A DNA stretch of 64,000 nt from Sphingomonas aquatilis (GTDB taxonomy: Bacteria > Pseudomonadota > Alphaproteobacteria > Sphingomonadales > Sphingomonadaceae). Of the stretch, positions 25,273 to 35,546 are shown piece after piece. The notes under the pieces are model-generated. The model worked only from the letters and a program-made list of their open reading frames with translations, did no database searches and was not told the DNA's origin. Made by a program: the position numbers and the translations under genes. The stretch spans positions 98,412-162,411 of the forward strand of contig NZ_JACIDB010000006.1 of assembly GCF_014196115.1 (NCBI RefSeq). Direction: 5' to 3'. Position 1 is the stretch's first letter. Each line of letters opens with the position of its first letter.

Positions 25273-28200
25273 TTACCCCGCCGCTTTCGCCAGCCCCTTC
25301 GACAGCTGCAACGCCCCATGCAGGCGCGACTTGGCGTCCGGCCACGCCCGCTGCAGCACCAGCTTGCTGTCGGGGCGCAGCTTGGCAACGCCGTTGAGCC
25401 GCTCGACATAGGCGAGCAGCCCGGCGACGTTCGGCGGCGTATCGTCGTGGAAGCCGACCAGCACGCCGCGCGGCCCCACGTCCATCTTGGCGATGCAGGC
25501 CTTGCGCGCATTCAGCTTGATCTCGATCACCTTGATGAGATTTTCGGTCGCATCGGGCAGCGGACCGAAGCGGTCGATCATCTCGGCGGCGAAGGCTTCG
25601 ATCTCGCGATTGTCTTCCAGCTCGTTGAGGCGGCGGTACAGGCCCATCCGCAGGTCGAGGTCGGGCACGTAATCGTCGGGGATCAGGATCGGCGCGTCGA
25701 CCGTGATCTGCGGCGAGAAGTCGCGCGGACGATCGCTCTTCAGCCCGCCGGCCTTGGCGTCCATGATCGCCTCTTCCAACATCGATTGGTAGAGTTCGTA
25801 GCCAACCTCCTTGATATGCCCCGATTGTTCGTCGCCGAGCAGATTGCCGGCGCCGCGAATGTCGAGGTCGTGGCTGGCGAGCTGGAACCCTGCGCCCAGG
25901 CTGTCGAGGTCGGACAGGACCTTCAGCCGCTTCTCCGCCGTATCGGTCATCATCCGTTCGGGCGGCGTTACCAGATAGGCATAGGCGCGCGTCTTCGACC
26001 GACCGACGCGGCCGCGTAGCTGGTAGAGCTGGGCGAGGCCGAAGCGGTCGGCGCGATTGACGATCATCGTGTTGGCCGAGGCGATGTCGATGCCGCTTTC
26101 GATGATCGTGGTCGAGACGAGCACCTCGAACTTCTTGTCGTAGAAGGCGCTCATCCGCTCCTCGACCTCGGTCGCACTCATCTGGCCATGCGCGATGACG
26201 TAGCGGACCTCGGGCACCTCGTTGCGGAGATACTCCTCCAGGTCAGGCAGGTCGGCGACGCGCGGCGTGACGATGAAGCTCTGCCCGCCGCGATAATGTT
26301 CGCGGAGCAACGCCTCGCGCAGCACGACCGGGTCCCAGGGGATGACGTATGTGCGCACCGCGAGGCGATCGACCGGCGGCGTCTGGATCACCGACAGTTC
26401 GCGTATGCCGCTCATCGCCATCTGCAACGTGCGCGGGATCGGCGTCGCGGTGAGGGTGAGCATATGCACGTCCGCCCGTAGCGCCTTCAGCCGCTCCTTG
26501 TGGGTAACGCCGAACCGCTGTTCCTCGTCGACGATCACGAGGCCCAGGCGCTTGAAATCGATCGCCTTTGCCAGCAGCGCATGCGTGCCGATGACGACGT
26601 CGATGCTGCCGTCCGCCAGCCCCTCCTTGACCCGTTTCGCTTCCGCCGCGGGAACGAGGCGCGACAGGCGACCGATGTTCATCGGAAAGCCTTCGAACCT
26701 AGCGCTGAAGTTGTTGAAATGCTGCCGCGCGAGCAACGTCGTTGGGCAGACGACCGCGACCTGCTTGCCCGCCATCGCCGCCACGAAGGCGGCGCGGAGC
26801 GCGATCTCGGTCTTGCCGAAGCCGACGTCGCCGACGATCAGCCGGTCCATCGGACGGCCGGCGCCGAGGTCGCCCAGCACGTCTTCGATCGCGCGATCCT
26901 GGTCGTCCGTTTCGGCATAGGGGAAGCGATCGACGAAGCTCGGATAGCCGGCGGGATCGGGCTCCAGCACGTCACCCGGATGCAGCGCGCGTTCGGCCGC
27001 GGTCTTGATGAGCTCACCTGCGATCTCGCGGATGCGCTCCTTCATCTTCGACTTGCGCCGCTGCCACGCCTCGCCGCCCAGCCGGTCCAGGCTCGCGCCC
27101 TCTTCCGATGAGCCGTAGCGCGACAGGACCTCGAGATTCTCGACCGGCACGAACAATTTGTCGCCGCCGGCATATTCCACCGCGACGCAGTCGTGCGGCG
27201 ACTGGCCGACGGGGATCGAGGTCAGCCCCAGATATTTGCCGATGCCATGATCGGCGTGGACGACGAGATCACCCGGTGTCAGCGTCGCCAGTTCGGCAAG
27301 GAAGGCATCCGCCGACTTCTTGCGCTTCGCCCGGCGGACGAGGCGGTCGCCGAGCATGTCCTGTTCGGTCAGTACCGCGATGTCGGGCGCGGTGAAGCCA
27401 TGGTCGAGCGGCAGCGCGACTAGCGCGACGCCGGCACTCTTCGACGTATCGGCGATGCCCAGCGCCTCATGCCAGCTGTCCGCCGCCTTGGCGCCGTTGA
27501 GCCCGTGATCCTTCAGCAGATTGCCCAGTCGCTCGCGCGCGCCGACAGAATAGCTGGCGAGGACCGGCTTCTTGCCCCGCTTGCGCAGCGCGCCAAGGTG
27601 CTTGACGACGGCTTCGTAGACGTTCGCGCCGCCCGACCGCTCGGGCGCGAAATCCCGCGCGCCGTCGACGCCGAAGTCGAGCACGCTCGCACTCTCCGGC
27701 TCGTGGAAGGGCGTGGTCAGATGCGCGTGGCACGCCTCCAGTCCTGCCGCCCATTCCTTGGCGTCGAGGTACAGGGTCTTGGCGGCGAGCGGCCGATAGC
27801 TGCCGGGCTGCGCGGCCTCGGCGCGCTGGCGGTTCTCGTAATAATCGGCGACCGCCTCCATCCGCCCTTCGACCGCGCCGGGCACGCCGAAATCGCGCAC
27901 GATGACGTCGTCGGCGGACAGATGGTCGAACAGCGTCGCCAATTTGTCCTCGAACAGCGGCAGCCAATGCTCCATGCCGGCAAGGCGGCGCCCATCGCTG
28001 ATCGCCTGATACAGCGGATCGCCGGTCGCGGTCGCGCCGAACTTGTCGCGATAGCGCGTGCGGAAGCGCTTGATCGATTCCTCGTCGAGCAACGCTTCGG
28101 ACGCGGGCAGCAGCGTGAAGCCGTCGATCCGGCCGGTGGTGCGCTGATCCTCGGGGCTGAAGGTGCGTACCGTCTCGATCTCGTCGCCGAAGAAGTCGAG

Positions 28201-28746
28201 GCGCAGCGCCTGCTCTTCCCCGCTTGGATACAGGTCGACGATGCCGCCGCGCACGGCATATTCGCCCTGGTCGTGGACGGTTTCGGTACGGACATAGCCG
28301 TTCGCCTGGAGCAGCTTGGCGAGATCGTCGCGATCAATCCGTGCGCCCGGCTCCAGCGTCGCCACCAGCTGGCGGATGCGGAACGGCGTCAGCACGCGCT
28401 GCGTCGCCGCATTGGCGGTCGTCAGGACGAGCTGCGGACCCTTGGCGGGGCGCTGCAACCGGTAGAGCGCCGCGATCCGTTCGGCCATGATGCGCAGCGT
28501 CGGCGAGGCGCGGTCATAGGGCAGGCAGTCCCAGGCCGGGAAGACGATCACTTCAAGCTCGGGCGCGAAGAACGGCGCCGTCGCCGCGACGGCGCGCATC
28601 GCGGCATCGTCCGGCGCGACGAACACCGCGCGCCCCTTCGCGGCGCGGGCGAGGTCGGCGAGCAGCGACGGCTGGAACCCGGCGGGTACGCCCGACAGCG
28701 TCAGCGGCGTCTTGGCGGTCAGGATCGTCTTGAGGTCGGGCATCAT
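25273..28746 (-). CDS. mfd: transcription-repair coupling factor
   Basis: Mfd, 1157 residues, normal length. Displaces RNA polymerase stalled at lesions and recruits UvrA. UvrB-like N-terminal modules (FPAWDCLPYDRASP), the RNA polymerase-interacting domain around GDLVVHADHGIGKYLGL, the RecG-like helicase Walker A GDVGFGKTEIALRAAF, DEEQ box VIVDEEQRFGVTHKER, motif TATPIPRTLQMAM, and the TRCF C-terminal domain are all visible. The start is at MMPDLKTILTAKTPL. Adjacent to sdhE and recG, a conserved alphaproteobacterial neighbourhood. Confidence 0.98.
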   Translation of the reverse strand: MMPDLKTILTAKTPLTLSGVPAGFQPSLLADLARAAKGRAVFVAPDDAAMRAVAATAPFFAPELEVIVFPAWDCLPYDRASPTLRIMAERIAALYRLQRPAKGPQLVLTTANAATQRVLTPFRIRQLVATLEPGARIDRDDLAKLLQANGYVRTETVHDQGEYAVRGGIVDLYPSGEEQALRLDFFGDEIETVRTFSPEDQRTTGRIDGFTLLPASEALLDEESIKRFRTRYRDKFGATATGDPLYQAISDGRRLAGMEHWLPLFEDKLATLFDHLSADDVIVRDFGVPGAVEGRMEAVADYYENRQRAEAAQPGSYRPLAAKTLYLDAKEWAAGLEACHAHLTTPFHEPESASVLDFGVDGARDFAPERSGGANVYEAVVKHLGALRKRGKKPVLASYSVGARERLGNLLKDHGLNGAKAADSWHEALGIADTSKSAGVALVALPLDHGFTAPDIAVLTEQDMLGDRLVRRAKRKKSADAFLAELATLTPGDLVVHADHGIGKYLGLTSIPVGQSPHDCVAVEYAGGDKLFVPVENLEVLSRYGSSEEGASLDRLGGEAWQRRKSKMKERIREIAGELIKTAAERALHPGDVLEPDPAGYPSFVDRFPYAETDDQDRAIEDVLGDLGAGRPMDRLIVGDVGFGKTEIALRAAFVAAMAGKQVAVVCPTTLLARQHFNNFSARFEGFPMNIGRLSRLVPAAEAKRVKEGLADGSIDVVIGTHALLAKAIDFKRLGLVIVDEEQRFGVTHKERLKALRADVHMLTLTATPIPRTLQMAMSGIRELSVIQTPPVDRLAVRTYVIPWDPVVLREALLREHYRGGQSFIVTPRVADLPDLEEYLRNEVPEVRYVIAHGQMSATEVEERMSAFYDKKFEVLVSTTIIESGIDIASANTMIVNRADRFGLAQLYQLRGRVGRSKTRAYAYLVTPPERMMTDTAEKRLKVLSDLDSLGAGFQLASHDLDIRGAGNLLGDEQSGHIKEVGYELYQSMLEEAIMDAKAGGLKSDRPRDFSPQITVDAPILIPDDYVPDLDLRMGLYRRLNELEDNREIEAFAAEMIDRFGPLPDATENLIKVIEIKLNARKACIAKMDVGPRGVLVGFHDDTPPNVAGLLAYVERLNGVAKLRPDSKLVLQRAWPDAKSRLHGALQLSKGLAKAAG

Positions 28747-28799
28747 GGTCCTTGAAGAAGGCAGGCGACTTACGGGCGAACGGCTGCCCCAAATCTAAC

Positions 28800-28905
28800 G
28801 TCACCCCGGACTTGTTCCGGGGTCCACCGGGCCGAACGGGAAAGGCAAGAGGCTCAGGCTATTCCCCTCGCCGCGGAGTGGGCACCGGAACGAATCCGGG
28901 GTGAC
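28800..28905. repeat. palindromic intergenic repeat, copy 3 (inverted)
   Basis: Imperfect palindrome of 106 bp between sdhE and mfd, GTCACCCCGGACTTGTTCC at one end and CCGGGGTGAC at the other. The asymmetric inner core is reversed relative to the other copies (CCCCTCGCCGCGGAG). Confidence 0.85.
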
Positions 28906-28934
28906 GAAGGGTGTCGGGCGAGCTCAGCCCGCTC

Positions 28935-29201
28935 TCACTCCGCCACCGGCACGTAGCTCAGCGAGCGCATCTGCGTCATCATGTCGCCCTCCCATTCCGG
29001 CGGGCAGGGCATCGATCCGATCGCCCAGGCCATGATATCGACGTCCTGCTCCTCCAGCAGCGCCTCGAACCAGTCGAGCTGTTCGGGCGTCCACCCTGCG
29101 CCATGCGCATCGAAGAAGCCGCCGATCATCAGGTCCGCCTCTTTCGTGCCGCGATGCCAGGCGCGGAATTTCAGGCGCTTCAACCGGGTGGCGTGATCCA
29201 T
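28935..29201 (-). CDS. sdhE: succinate dehydrogenase assembly factor 2 (SdhE)
   Basis: Small flavinylation factor of 88 residues that promotes covalent FAD attachment to SdhA. Contains the family RGxxE motif in WHRGTKEADLMIGGF and the C-terminal block LDWFEALLEEQDVDIMAW. A CPPEW motif near residue 67 is also typical. Divergent from recG, with mfd downstream on the same strand. Pairs functionally with sdhB at 60.9 kb. Confidence 0.93.
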   Translation of the reverse strand: MDHATRLKRLKFRAWHRGTKEADLMIGGFFDAHGAGWTPEQLDWFEALLEEQDVDIMAWAIGSMPCPPEWEGDMMTQMRSLSYVPVAE

Positions 29202-29273
29202 AGGTCATCCAATACGAATAGCCCGGCGGATGCTGACGGCATCGGTCGGGTAGGCTAGAGGGGTCATGTAGTC

Positions 29274-31325
29274 ATGCGTCCCGCCATCCTCAATCCGCTG
29301 TTCGCCGAGGTCACCGCGCTGAAAGGCGTGGGGCCTGCGCTCGCCAAGCCGCTCGACCGGCTGGGGCTGGAGCGCGTGGTCGACGTCGCCTTTCACCTGC
29401 CGAGCGGCTGGATCGATCGCCTGCCCCGCGAAGAGCTGGACGTCGCCGACGCCGGTCGCATCATTGCGATCACGCTGACGCCGCGCGACTATCGCACCAG
29501 CACCGGTCGCGGCCCGACGCGCGTGCAGGCGACCGATGCGAAGGGCAATTACGTCTCCCTCGTCTATTTCGGCGGCTCGTCGGGCTGGGTGAAGAAGCTG
29601 CTGCCGCTGAACGAGCCGCGCCGCGTGTCGGGCAAGCTCGAAAGCTATGGCGAGACGCTCCAGATCATCCATCCCGATCTGGGCGAGCCCGACGAACCGT
29701 TCCGCGAACGCGAGGCGATCTATCCGCTGTCGGAAGGCATGACATCCCGCCGACTTGCCGGGTTCGCCGCGCAGGCGATCGAGCGGGCGCCCGATCTACC
29801 CGAATGGATCGACCCCAGCCTGAAGGCGAAGCGCGGCTGGCCCGACTGGCGCGACGCGCTTGCCCGCATCCATGCCGACCCGGCCGACAAGATGGCGCGC
29901 GAACGCCTGGCCTATGACGAGATCTTCGCCAACCAGTTGGCGATGACATTGGTGCGGGCGGACACGCGCAAGCGGCGGGGCAGGGCGCTGGTCGGCGACC
30001 ACCGCCTGCGTGACCAGCTGCGGCTGCCCTACAGCCCCACCGGCGCGCAATCGCGCAGCATCGCCGAGATCGAGGGGGACCTCGCGCAGACCGCGCCGAT
30101 GCTACGCTTGCTGCAAGGCGACGTCGGGTCGGGCAAGACGCTGGTCGCGGCGATGAGCCTGCTGATCGCGGTCGAGGCCGGGGCTCAGGGCGCGATGCTC
30201 GCGCCGACCGAAATCCTCGCACGCCAGCATTACGAGACGCTGCGCAAATTGCTGTCGGGCGTCGACGTGAACATCGCCGTCCTGACGGGCCGCGACAAGG
30301 GCCGCGCGCGCGAGGCGACACTGATGGCGCTGGCGAGCGGCGAAATCGATATCCTCGTCGGCACGCACGCGATCTTCCAGGAAGCGGTCGGCTATCGCGA
30401 CCTCGCGCTGGTGGTGGTCGACGAACAGCACCGGTTCGGCGTCGCCGAGCGGATGATGCTGCAAGCCAAGGGCAAGGCGCCGCCGCACCTGTTGGCGATG
30501 ACCGCGACGCCGATTCCGCGCACGCTGACGCTGGCCCAATATGGCGAGATGGACGTCAGCCGCCTCGACGAAATGCCCCCCGGCCGCGAACCGATCGAGA
30601 CGCGCGTCGTGTCCGAGGATCGGCTGGACGAGGTCGTCAACGCGATCGGGCGCCATATCTCCGACGGCGGCCAGGCCTATTGGGTCTGCCCTTTGGTCGA
30701 GGAGAGCGAGAAGAGCGACTTGGCCGCCGCCGAAATGCGCGCCGAATCGCTGCGCGCGCGCTTCGGGGACAAGATCGGCGTCGTCCATGGCCGGATGAAG
30801 CCGCCCGAAAAGGATGCGGTGATGGAGGCGTTCGCCGGCAACCGCCTGTCCGTTCTCGTCGCGACGACGGTGATCGAGGTGGGGGTCGACGTGCCCAATG
30901 CCACGCTGATCGTGATCGAACATGCCGATCGCTTCGGTCTTGCGCAGCTCCACCAGCTGCGTGGACGCGTCGGGCGTGGCGGCGGGCTGTCGCGCTGCCT
31001 GCTGCTGCGTGGCGCGTCGCTCAGCGAGACGTCGCGCGCGCGGCTTGCGCTGATGCGCGAAACGAACGACGGCTTCCGCATCGCGGAAGAGGATCTGCGC
31101 CTGCGTGGCGGCGGCGAACTGCTCGGTACGCGTCAGTCGGGCGAGGTTACGTTTCGTCTGGCGTTGCCGGAGATGCTCAGCGACCTGCTCCACTGCGCGC
31201 AGGACGATGCCCGTTTGCTGATCGATCGCGACGGCGGGCTGGAGGGACCGCGAGGACAGGCCGCGCGGATCGCCTTGTATCTGTTCGATCGCGACGCCGG
31301 TGTGGCGCTGCTGCGATCCGGGTAA
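29274..31325 (+). CDS. recG: ATP-dependent DNA helicase RecG
   Basis: Branch-migrating helicase that remodels stalled forks and Holliday junctions, 683 residues. N-terminal wedge begins with VTALKGVGPALAKPLDRLG; Walker A GDVGSGKTLVAAMS; DEQH box VVVDEQHRFGVAERM; TATPIPRTLTLAQYG; and the helicase-C motif QLHQLRGRVGRGG. All expected motifs are intact. Divergent from sdhE, convergent with the PilZ gene 12 bases after its stop. Confidence 0.97.
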   Translation: MRPAILNPLFAEVTALKGVGPALAKPLDRLGLERVVDVAFHLPSGWIDRLPREELDVADAGRIIAITLTPRDYRTSTGRGPTRVQATDAKGNYVSLVYFGGSSGWVKKLLPLNEPRRVSGKLESYGETLQIIHPDLGEPDEPFREREAIYPLSEGMTSRRLAGFAAQAIERAPDLPEWIDPSLKAKRGWPDWRDALARIHADPADKMARERLAYDEIFANQLAMTLVRADTRKRRGRALVGDHRLRDQLRLPYSPTGAQSRSIAEIEGDLAQTAPMLRLLQGDVGSGKTLVAAMSLLIAVEAGAQGAMLAPTEILARQHYETLRKLLSGVDVNIAVLTGRDKGRAREATLMALASGEIDILVGTHAIFQEAVGYRDLALVVVDEQHRFGVAERMMLQAKGKAPPHLLAMTATPIPRTLTLAQYGEMDVSRLDEMPPGREPIETRVVSEDRLDEVVNAIGRHISDGGQAYWVCPLVEESEKSDLAAAEMRAESLRARFGDKIGVVHGRMKPPEKDAVMEAFAGNRLSVLVATTVIEVGVDVPNATLIVIEHADRFGLAQLHQLRGRVGRGGGLSRCLLLRGASLSETSRARLALMRETNDGFRIAEEDLRLRGGGELLGTRQSGEVTFRLALPEMLSDLLHCAQDDARLLIDRDGGLEGPRGQAARIALYLFDRDAGVALLRSG

Positions 31326-31337
31326 AGGGCTAGCAGG

Positions 31338-31649
31338 TCAGCCCTGCATCGCGCCCAGGACCGCGTGATATTGGTTCGCCGGTATCGCCTTTTCGAACTG
31401 GCAGCCGATCCGGCCGCCAAGCGCCCAGCGCACGGCCGCCTGCATCTCACCGACCACGGGCAGCGTCACGCGCAGCCATTCGCCGACGCTTACCTCGGCA
31501 TCGCTGCGGATCATCACGCCCTGCGGCGACAGGTTCACCGCCAGCACCGACAGCGTCCGACGATCGGTCAGCAGGGCACGGCATCGATGATGCACCTCGT
31601 CGCGCGGCTCGGCACGGCCGTCGATCGGGTGGGACAGGGCTTGCGACAT
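31338..31649 (-). CDS. single-domain PilZ protein
   Basis: Protein of 103 residues made of one PilZ c-di-GMP-binding domain. The Arg-rich motif is EPRDEVHHRCRALL, with a partial RxxxR, and the second motif NLSPQGVMIRS matches the (D/N)xSxxG signature. GRIGCQFEKAI near the end completes the barrel. No output domain. Could be a c-di-GMP adaptor, but the first motif is imperfect, so binding is uncertain. Precedes no obvious operon partner; tyrS lies upstream on the same strand. Confidence 0.8.
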   Translation of the reverse strand: MSQALSHPIDGRAEPRDEVHHRCRALLTDRRTLSVLAVNLSPQGVMIRSDAEVSVGEWLRVTLPVVGEMQAAVRWALGGRIGCQFEKAIPANQYHAVLGAMQG

Positions 31650-31728
31650 GGCCGATACTCCTCACGCCCCGGACGTGGCCGTGACCATTCCGGACTGAAG
31701 CGATAGAAGAGTAACCGTTTACGCTTGC

Positions 31729-32958
31729 TTACTGTTCCCGCACCAGCAGGCCGTGGTTCTTCTTTCCCGCAGACAGGCGAACCGGGTCATCGCCGACCGC
31801 AATCATCAGCGCCTCGTCGCTCACCTTATCGGTGCCGATACGGGCCCCGCCGCCGGCGATCAGACGACGCGCCTCGCCCTTCGACTTGGCGAAGCCGAGC
31901 GCGATCAGCGCATTGACGACGTTGATCGATCCCCCCGCGACCGTGACGCTGGGCAGCGCCGCGCCGCTGGAGCCTTCCTCGAACGTACGGCGGGCGGTCT
32001 CAGCCGCCTCCTCGGCGGCGGCGCGACCGCGGCACATCGCCGTCGCCTCGTTGGCGAGCACCTTCTTGGCTTCGTTGATCTCCGCGCCTTCCAGCGCTTC
32101 CAGCCGGGCGATCTCGTCCAGCGGCAGATCGGTGAACAGGCGCAGGAAGCGGCCCACGTCGCGATCGTCGGTGTTGCGCCAGAATTGCCAGTAATCGAAA
32201 TGCGGCAGCTGGTCCTCGTGCAGCCACACCGCGCCCGCGACGGTCTTGCCCATCTTCTCGCCCGAGGCAGTCGTCAGCAGCGGGGTGGTGACGCCGAACA
32301 CCTCGGTGCCGTCCATGCGGCGGGCAAGCTCGATCCCGTTGACGATATTACCCCATTGATCGCTGCCGCCCATCTGCAGCCGCACGCCGCAGCGGCGCGA
32401 CAGCTCCATGAAGTCATAGGCTTGCAGGATCATGTAGTTGAATTCGAGGAAGGACAGCGACTGTTCGCGATCCAGCCGCAGCTTCACCGAATCGAAGCTG
32501 AGCATACGGTTGACCGAGAAATGCTGGCCGACGTCGCGCAGGAACGGAATGTATTCCAGCGCATCGAGCCATTCGGCATTGTCGAGCATGATCGCGTCCG
32601 TCGGGCCGTCCCCGAACGTCAGGAAGCGTTCGAAGATCCGCTTGATCGACGCGACATTGGCCTGGATCCCGTCCTCGGCGAGCAGCTTGCGCGCCTCGTC
32701 CTTGAAGCTGGGGTCGCCGATCTTGCCGGTGCCGCCGCCCATCAGCACGACGGGCTTGTGCCCGGTCTGTTGCAGCCGGCGCAGCAGCATGATCTGCACC
32801 AGGCTGCCGACATGCAGCGACGGCGCGGTCGGATCGAAACCGATATAGCCGGGCACGACCTGCTTCGCCGCGAGCGCATCCAGCGCGGCCGCATCGGTGA
32901 GCTGGTGGAGGTAGCCGCGCGTCGCGAGCGTGTTCAGCAGATCGGACTGGTAGGTCAT
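31729..32958 (-). CDS. tyrS: tyrosyl-tRNA synthetase
   Basis: Charges tRNA-Tyr, 409 residues. Class I signatures: HIGH-like [13 protein letters not shown], tyrosine-pocket region [20 protein letters not shown]-like [12 protein letters not shown], and a C-terminal S4 RNA-binding domain ([20 protein letters not shown]). Starts [15 protein letters not shown]. Normal length for the bacterial enzyme. Confidence 0.98.
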   Translation of the reverse strand: MTYQSDLLNTLATRGYLHQLTDAAALDALAAKQVVPGYIGFDPTAPSLHVGSLVQIMLLRRLQQTGHKPVVLMGGGTGKIGDPSFKDEARKLLAEDGIQANVASIKRIFERFLTFGDGPTDAIMLDNAEWLDALEYIPFLRDVGQHFSVNRMLSFDSVKLRLDREQSLSFLEFNYMILQAYDFMELSRRCGVRLQMGGSDQWGNIVNGIELARRMDGTEVFGVTTPLLTTASGEKMGKTVAGAVWLHEDQLPHFDYWQFWRNTDDRDVGRFLRLFTDLPLDEIARLEALEGAEINEAKKVLANEATAMCRGRAAAEEAAETARRTFEEGSSGAALPSVTVAGGSINVVNALIALGFAKSKGEARRLIAGGGARIGTDKVSDEALMIAVGDDPVRLSAGKKNHGLLVREQ

Positions 32959-33034
32959 GGCGCGCGGTTAGCAAGCCGAACGCCGTCCGTCACCTGTCCT
33001 GCACCTATCCTGCGCAGGGCGAGGGGATCGCGCG

Positions 33035-34171
33035 TTACCGCCCCGATAGCTGGCTCAGCGGGTCGACGGGCGTACGCCCCTTGCGCAGCTCGAAATGCAC
33101 CTCTGGGCGGTCGGCAAGGCCGGTGTCGCCCGACAGCGCAATCGTCTGTCCCCGCTTCACGCTCTGGCCCCGCTGGACGAGCAGCTTGCTGGCGTGGCCA
33201 TAGACGCTGGTCCAGCCGCCGCCGTGCTTGATGATGATCAGGCCGCCCAGCGCCGCGATCCCGTCGCCGGCATAAGCGACGACGCCGTCCGCACTCGCAT
33301 GGATCGCCGTGCCCACCGGGACTGCGATCTTGATACCGTCGTTGCGCTCGCCGCTGCGGCCGGGGCCGAAGCGGCGGACGACCTGACCGTCGACCGGCCA
33401 GACGAAACCGCCCTGTAGCCGCGCCGGCGCTGCGACGACTTCCGTCGGCGGCAGCACGCGCCGCGGGTTGGCGACGGGCCGCGCGGGCGCCTGACGTGGG
33501 GCGGGGGTCGGCTCGCCGCCGGTCAGGATGTCGTCGATGTCGAGGCGGAAGGCGGCGGCGCGCTCGGCGAGGCTGGGCACCTGCGTGGGATCGCCGGGGA
33601 TCAGGATACGCTGGCCGGCCCGCAGGATATAGGGTTCCTCCAGCGCATTGGCGGCGACGATCCGCGACCATTCGATGCCATAGGCGCGGGCGATGGCGAT
33701 GCCCGTCTCGCCCTGCCGCACCAGATGATAGCGACCGCCCGGGATGGTGAGTGTCTGCCCCGTCTGCACCGCAAAGGGCGGTTCGAGCGCGTTGGCGCGC
33801 GCGATCGCCTCTGCGCTGGCGCCGGTCCGCTCGGCGATCCGGCGCAACGTGTCGCCCGGGGCGACGGTGTAGCTCTGGGTCGCGACCACCTGCGCGTCTG
33901 GTGTCACGGGCCGCGCCTCCCATGCGGGGCGCGCGGTGGTCGGCATGGCCACCTGCCGCGAGGGAGGGGGCATCTCCTCACGCAAGGGCTGCGGGGCGTC
34001 CTGTTCGGGATAGCGCGGAGCGGGCTCGGGCGGCGGGTAAGCGGCGGCCGGGGGATAGGCGGGGCGGGGCGGGGGCGGGGCTTCGGTCGAGATGTCGTCG
34101 ACGCTCGGAATACACGCCGACAGCATCAGCCCGGCCAGCGCTACCCCCGTGACGGTCCGACCCCGCGCCAT
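33035..34171 (-). CDS. NlpD-like lipoprotein: two LysM domains and a degenerate M23 domain
   Basis: Envelope lipoprotein of 378 residues. Signal peptide with lipobox LMLSAC (Cys20), a Pro-rich linker to about 95, LysM domains at about 100-143 (YTVAPGDTLRRIAERTG) and 148-192 (YHLVRQGETGIAIARAYGI), a second linker, and an M23/LytM domain from about 256. The zinc ligands are lost: the first His-x3-Asp is Asn278-Lys282 (RNDGIKI), and the last His-x-His is Glu357-x-His359 (PEVHFE). This is the pattern of NlpD/EnvC-type amidase activators, so it probably activates an AmiC-like amidase at division instead of cutting peptidoglycan itself. Located four bases downstream of serS in an apparent operon. 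Confidence 0.88.
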   Translation of the reverse strand: MARGRTVTGVALAGLMLSACIPSVDDISTEAPPPPRPAYPPAAAYPPPEPAPRYPEQDAPQPLREEMPPPSRQVAMPTTARPAWEARPVTPDAQVVATQSYTVAPGDTLRRIAERTGASAEAIARANALEPPFAVQTGQTLTIPGGRYHLVRQGETGIAIARAYGIEWSRIVAANALEEPYILRAGQRILIPGDPTQVPSLAERAAAFRLDIDDILTGGEPTPAPRQAPARPVANPRRVLPPTEVVAAPARLQGGFVWPVDGQVVRRFGPGRSGERNDGIKIAVPVGTAIHASADGVVAYAGDGIAALGGLIIIKHGGGWTSVYGHASKLLVQRGQSVKRGQTIALSGDTGLADRPEVHFELRKGRTPVDPLSQLSGR

Positions 34172-34175
34172 CCGA

Positions 34176-35456
34176 TCAGCCCTGCGGTTCCAGCCGGTCG
34201 AGCCCGCGGAGATAGGGTCGCAGCACCGCGGGCACGACGACCGATCCGTCCGCCTGCTGATAGTTTTCCAGCACCGCGACCAGCGTACGTCCGACCGCAA
34301 GGCCGGACCCGTTGAGCGTGTGAACGAAGCGCGGGGCCTTCTCACCTTCCGCTCGGTAGCGCGTGTTCATCCGCCGCGCCTGGAACTCGCCGGTGTTCGA
34401 ACAGGACGAAATCTCGCGCCACGCCTGCTGGCCCGGCAGCCATACTTCGAGGTCGAAGGTCTTGCGCGCGCCGAAGCCCATGTCGCCCGTGCAGAGCAGG
34501 ATGCGTCGATAGGGCAGGTCCAGCGCCTCCAGCACGCTTTCCGCACAGCGCGTCATGCGCTCATGCTCGGCGTCGCTGTGCTCGGGACGGCAGATGCTGA
34601 CCAGCTCGACCTTCTCGAACTGGTGCTGGCGGATGAACCCGCGCGTGTCGCGTCCGGCCGCGCCCGCCTCGCTGCGGAAGCAGAGCGTATGCGCGGTGAG
34701 CCGCATCGGTTCGGCGAGCGTGTCGAGGATCTGGCCCATCACCGATGCGGTCAGGCTGACCTCGGCGGTCGGGATCAGCCAGCGGCCATCGGTGGTGCGG
34801 AACGAATCTTCGGCGAACTTGGGCAGCTTGTCCGTGCCGTACATCGCCGGGTCGTTGACCAGCACGGGCGGGTTGCACTCGACGTAGCCGTTGTCTGCGG
34901 TCTGGTGGTCGAGCATGAACTGGGCGAGCGCCCGGTGCAGCCGCGCCATTGGCCCGCGCAGGAACGTGAAGCGCGCGCCCGACAGATCGGCGCCGGTCTT
35001 GAAGTCCATGCCCAGCGCCGGACCGATGTCGGCATGTTCGCGCGGCGTGAAGTCGAACGCGCGCGGGGTTCCCCAGCGCGTCTGTTCGACATTGCCCGCC
35101 TCGTCCTCGCCGTCGGGGACGTCCGCGGCGGGCAGGTTTGGGATGGTGGCCAGCGCGCGTTCGAGCGCCAGCCCCGCTTCGGCATCGGCCGCTTCGAGAC
35201 CGGGCAGCGCCTCTTTCAACGCCGCAACCTCGGCCATCAGTGCCTGCGCGCGCGCTTCCTCCTTCTGCGCCTTGGCCTGACCGATGCCCTTTGACAGCTC
35301 GTTCCGGCGGGTCTGCGCGTCCTGGGCGGCGGCGATCGCGGCGCGGCGCGCGTCGTCCAGCGCGATGAGCTCGGCGGACTGGGGGGCAGCGCCCCGGCGG
35401 GCGAGGGCGGCGTCGAAGGCGGCGGGATCGTCCCGGATGGCGCGGATATCGTGCAT
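34176..35456 (-). CDS. serS: seryl-tRNA synthetase
   Basis: Charges tRNA-Ser (and tRNA-Sec where present), 426 residues. N-terminal antiparallel coiled coil, about residues 30-105, rich in Ala/Glu/Arg, then class II motifs: the motif 2 region [31 protein letters not shown], and the motif 3 region [26 protein letters not shown], the TxE serine-pocket motif, is present. Upstream gene of the serS-NlpD-like pair. Confidence 0.98.
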   Translation of the reverse strand: MHDIRAIRDDPAAFDAALARRGAAPQSAELIALDDARRAAIAAAQDAQTRRNELSKGIGQAKAQKEEARAQALMAEVAALKEALPGLEAADAEAGLALERALATIPNLPAADVPDGEDEAGNVEQTRWGTPRAFDFTPREHADIGPALGMDFKTGADLSGARFTFLRGPMARLHRALAQFMLDHQTADNGYVECNPPVLVNDPAMYGTDKLPKFAEDSFRTTDGRWLIPTAEVSLTASVMGQILDTLAEPMRLTAHTLCFRSEAGAAGRDTRGFIRQHQFEKVELVSICRPEHSDAEHERMTRCAESVLEALDLPYRRILLCTGDMGFGARKTFDLEVWLPGQQAWREISSCSNTGEFQARRMNTRYRAEGEKAPRFVHTLNGSGLAVGRTLVAVLENYQQADGSVVVPAVLRPYLRGLDRLEPQG

Positions 35457-35546
35457 GGCGCGGCTATGCCCCGCCGCGCGTCAGGCGGCAACCCGCCCGC
35501 CTCGGCTGCGTTGAGCAGGGGATAGCAACGATCAGGAGAAGCCGCG

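Noticed and set aside
33035..34171. Active M23 zinc endopeptidase
   Set aside because: Three of the zinc ligand positions are substituted.
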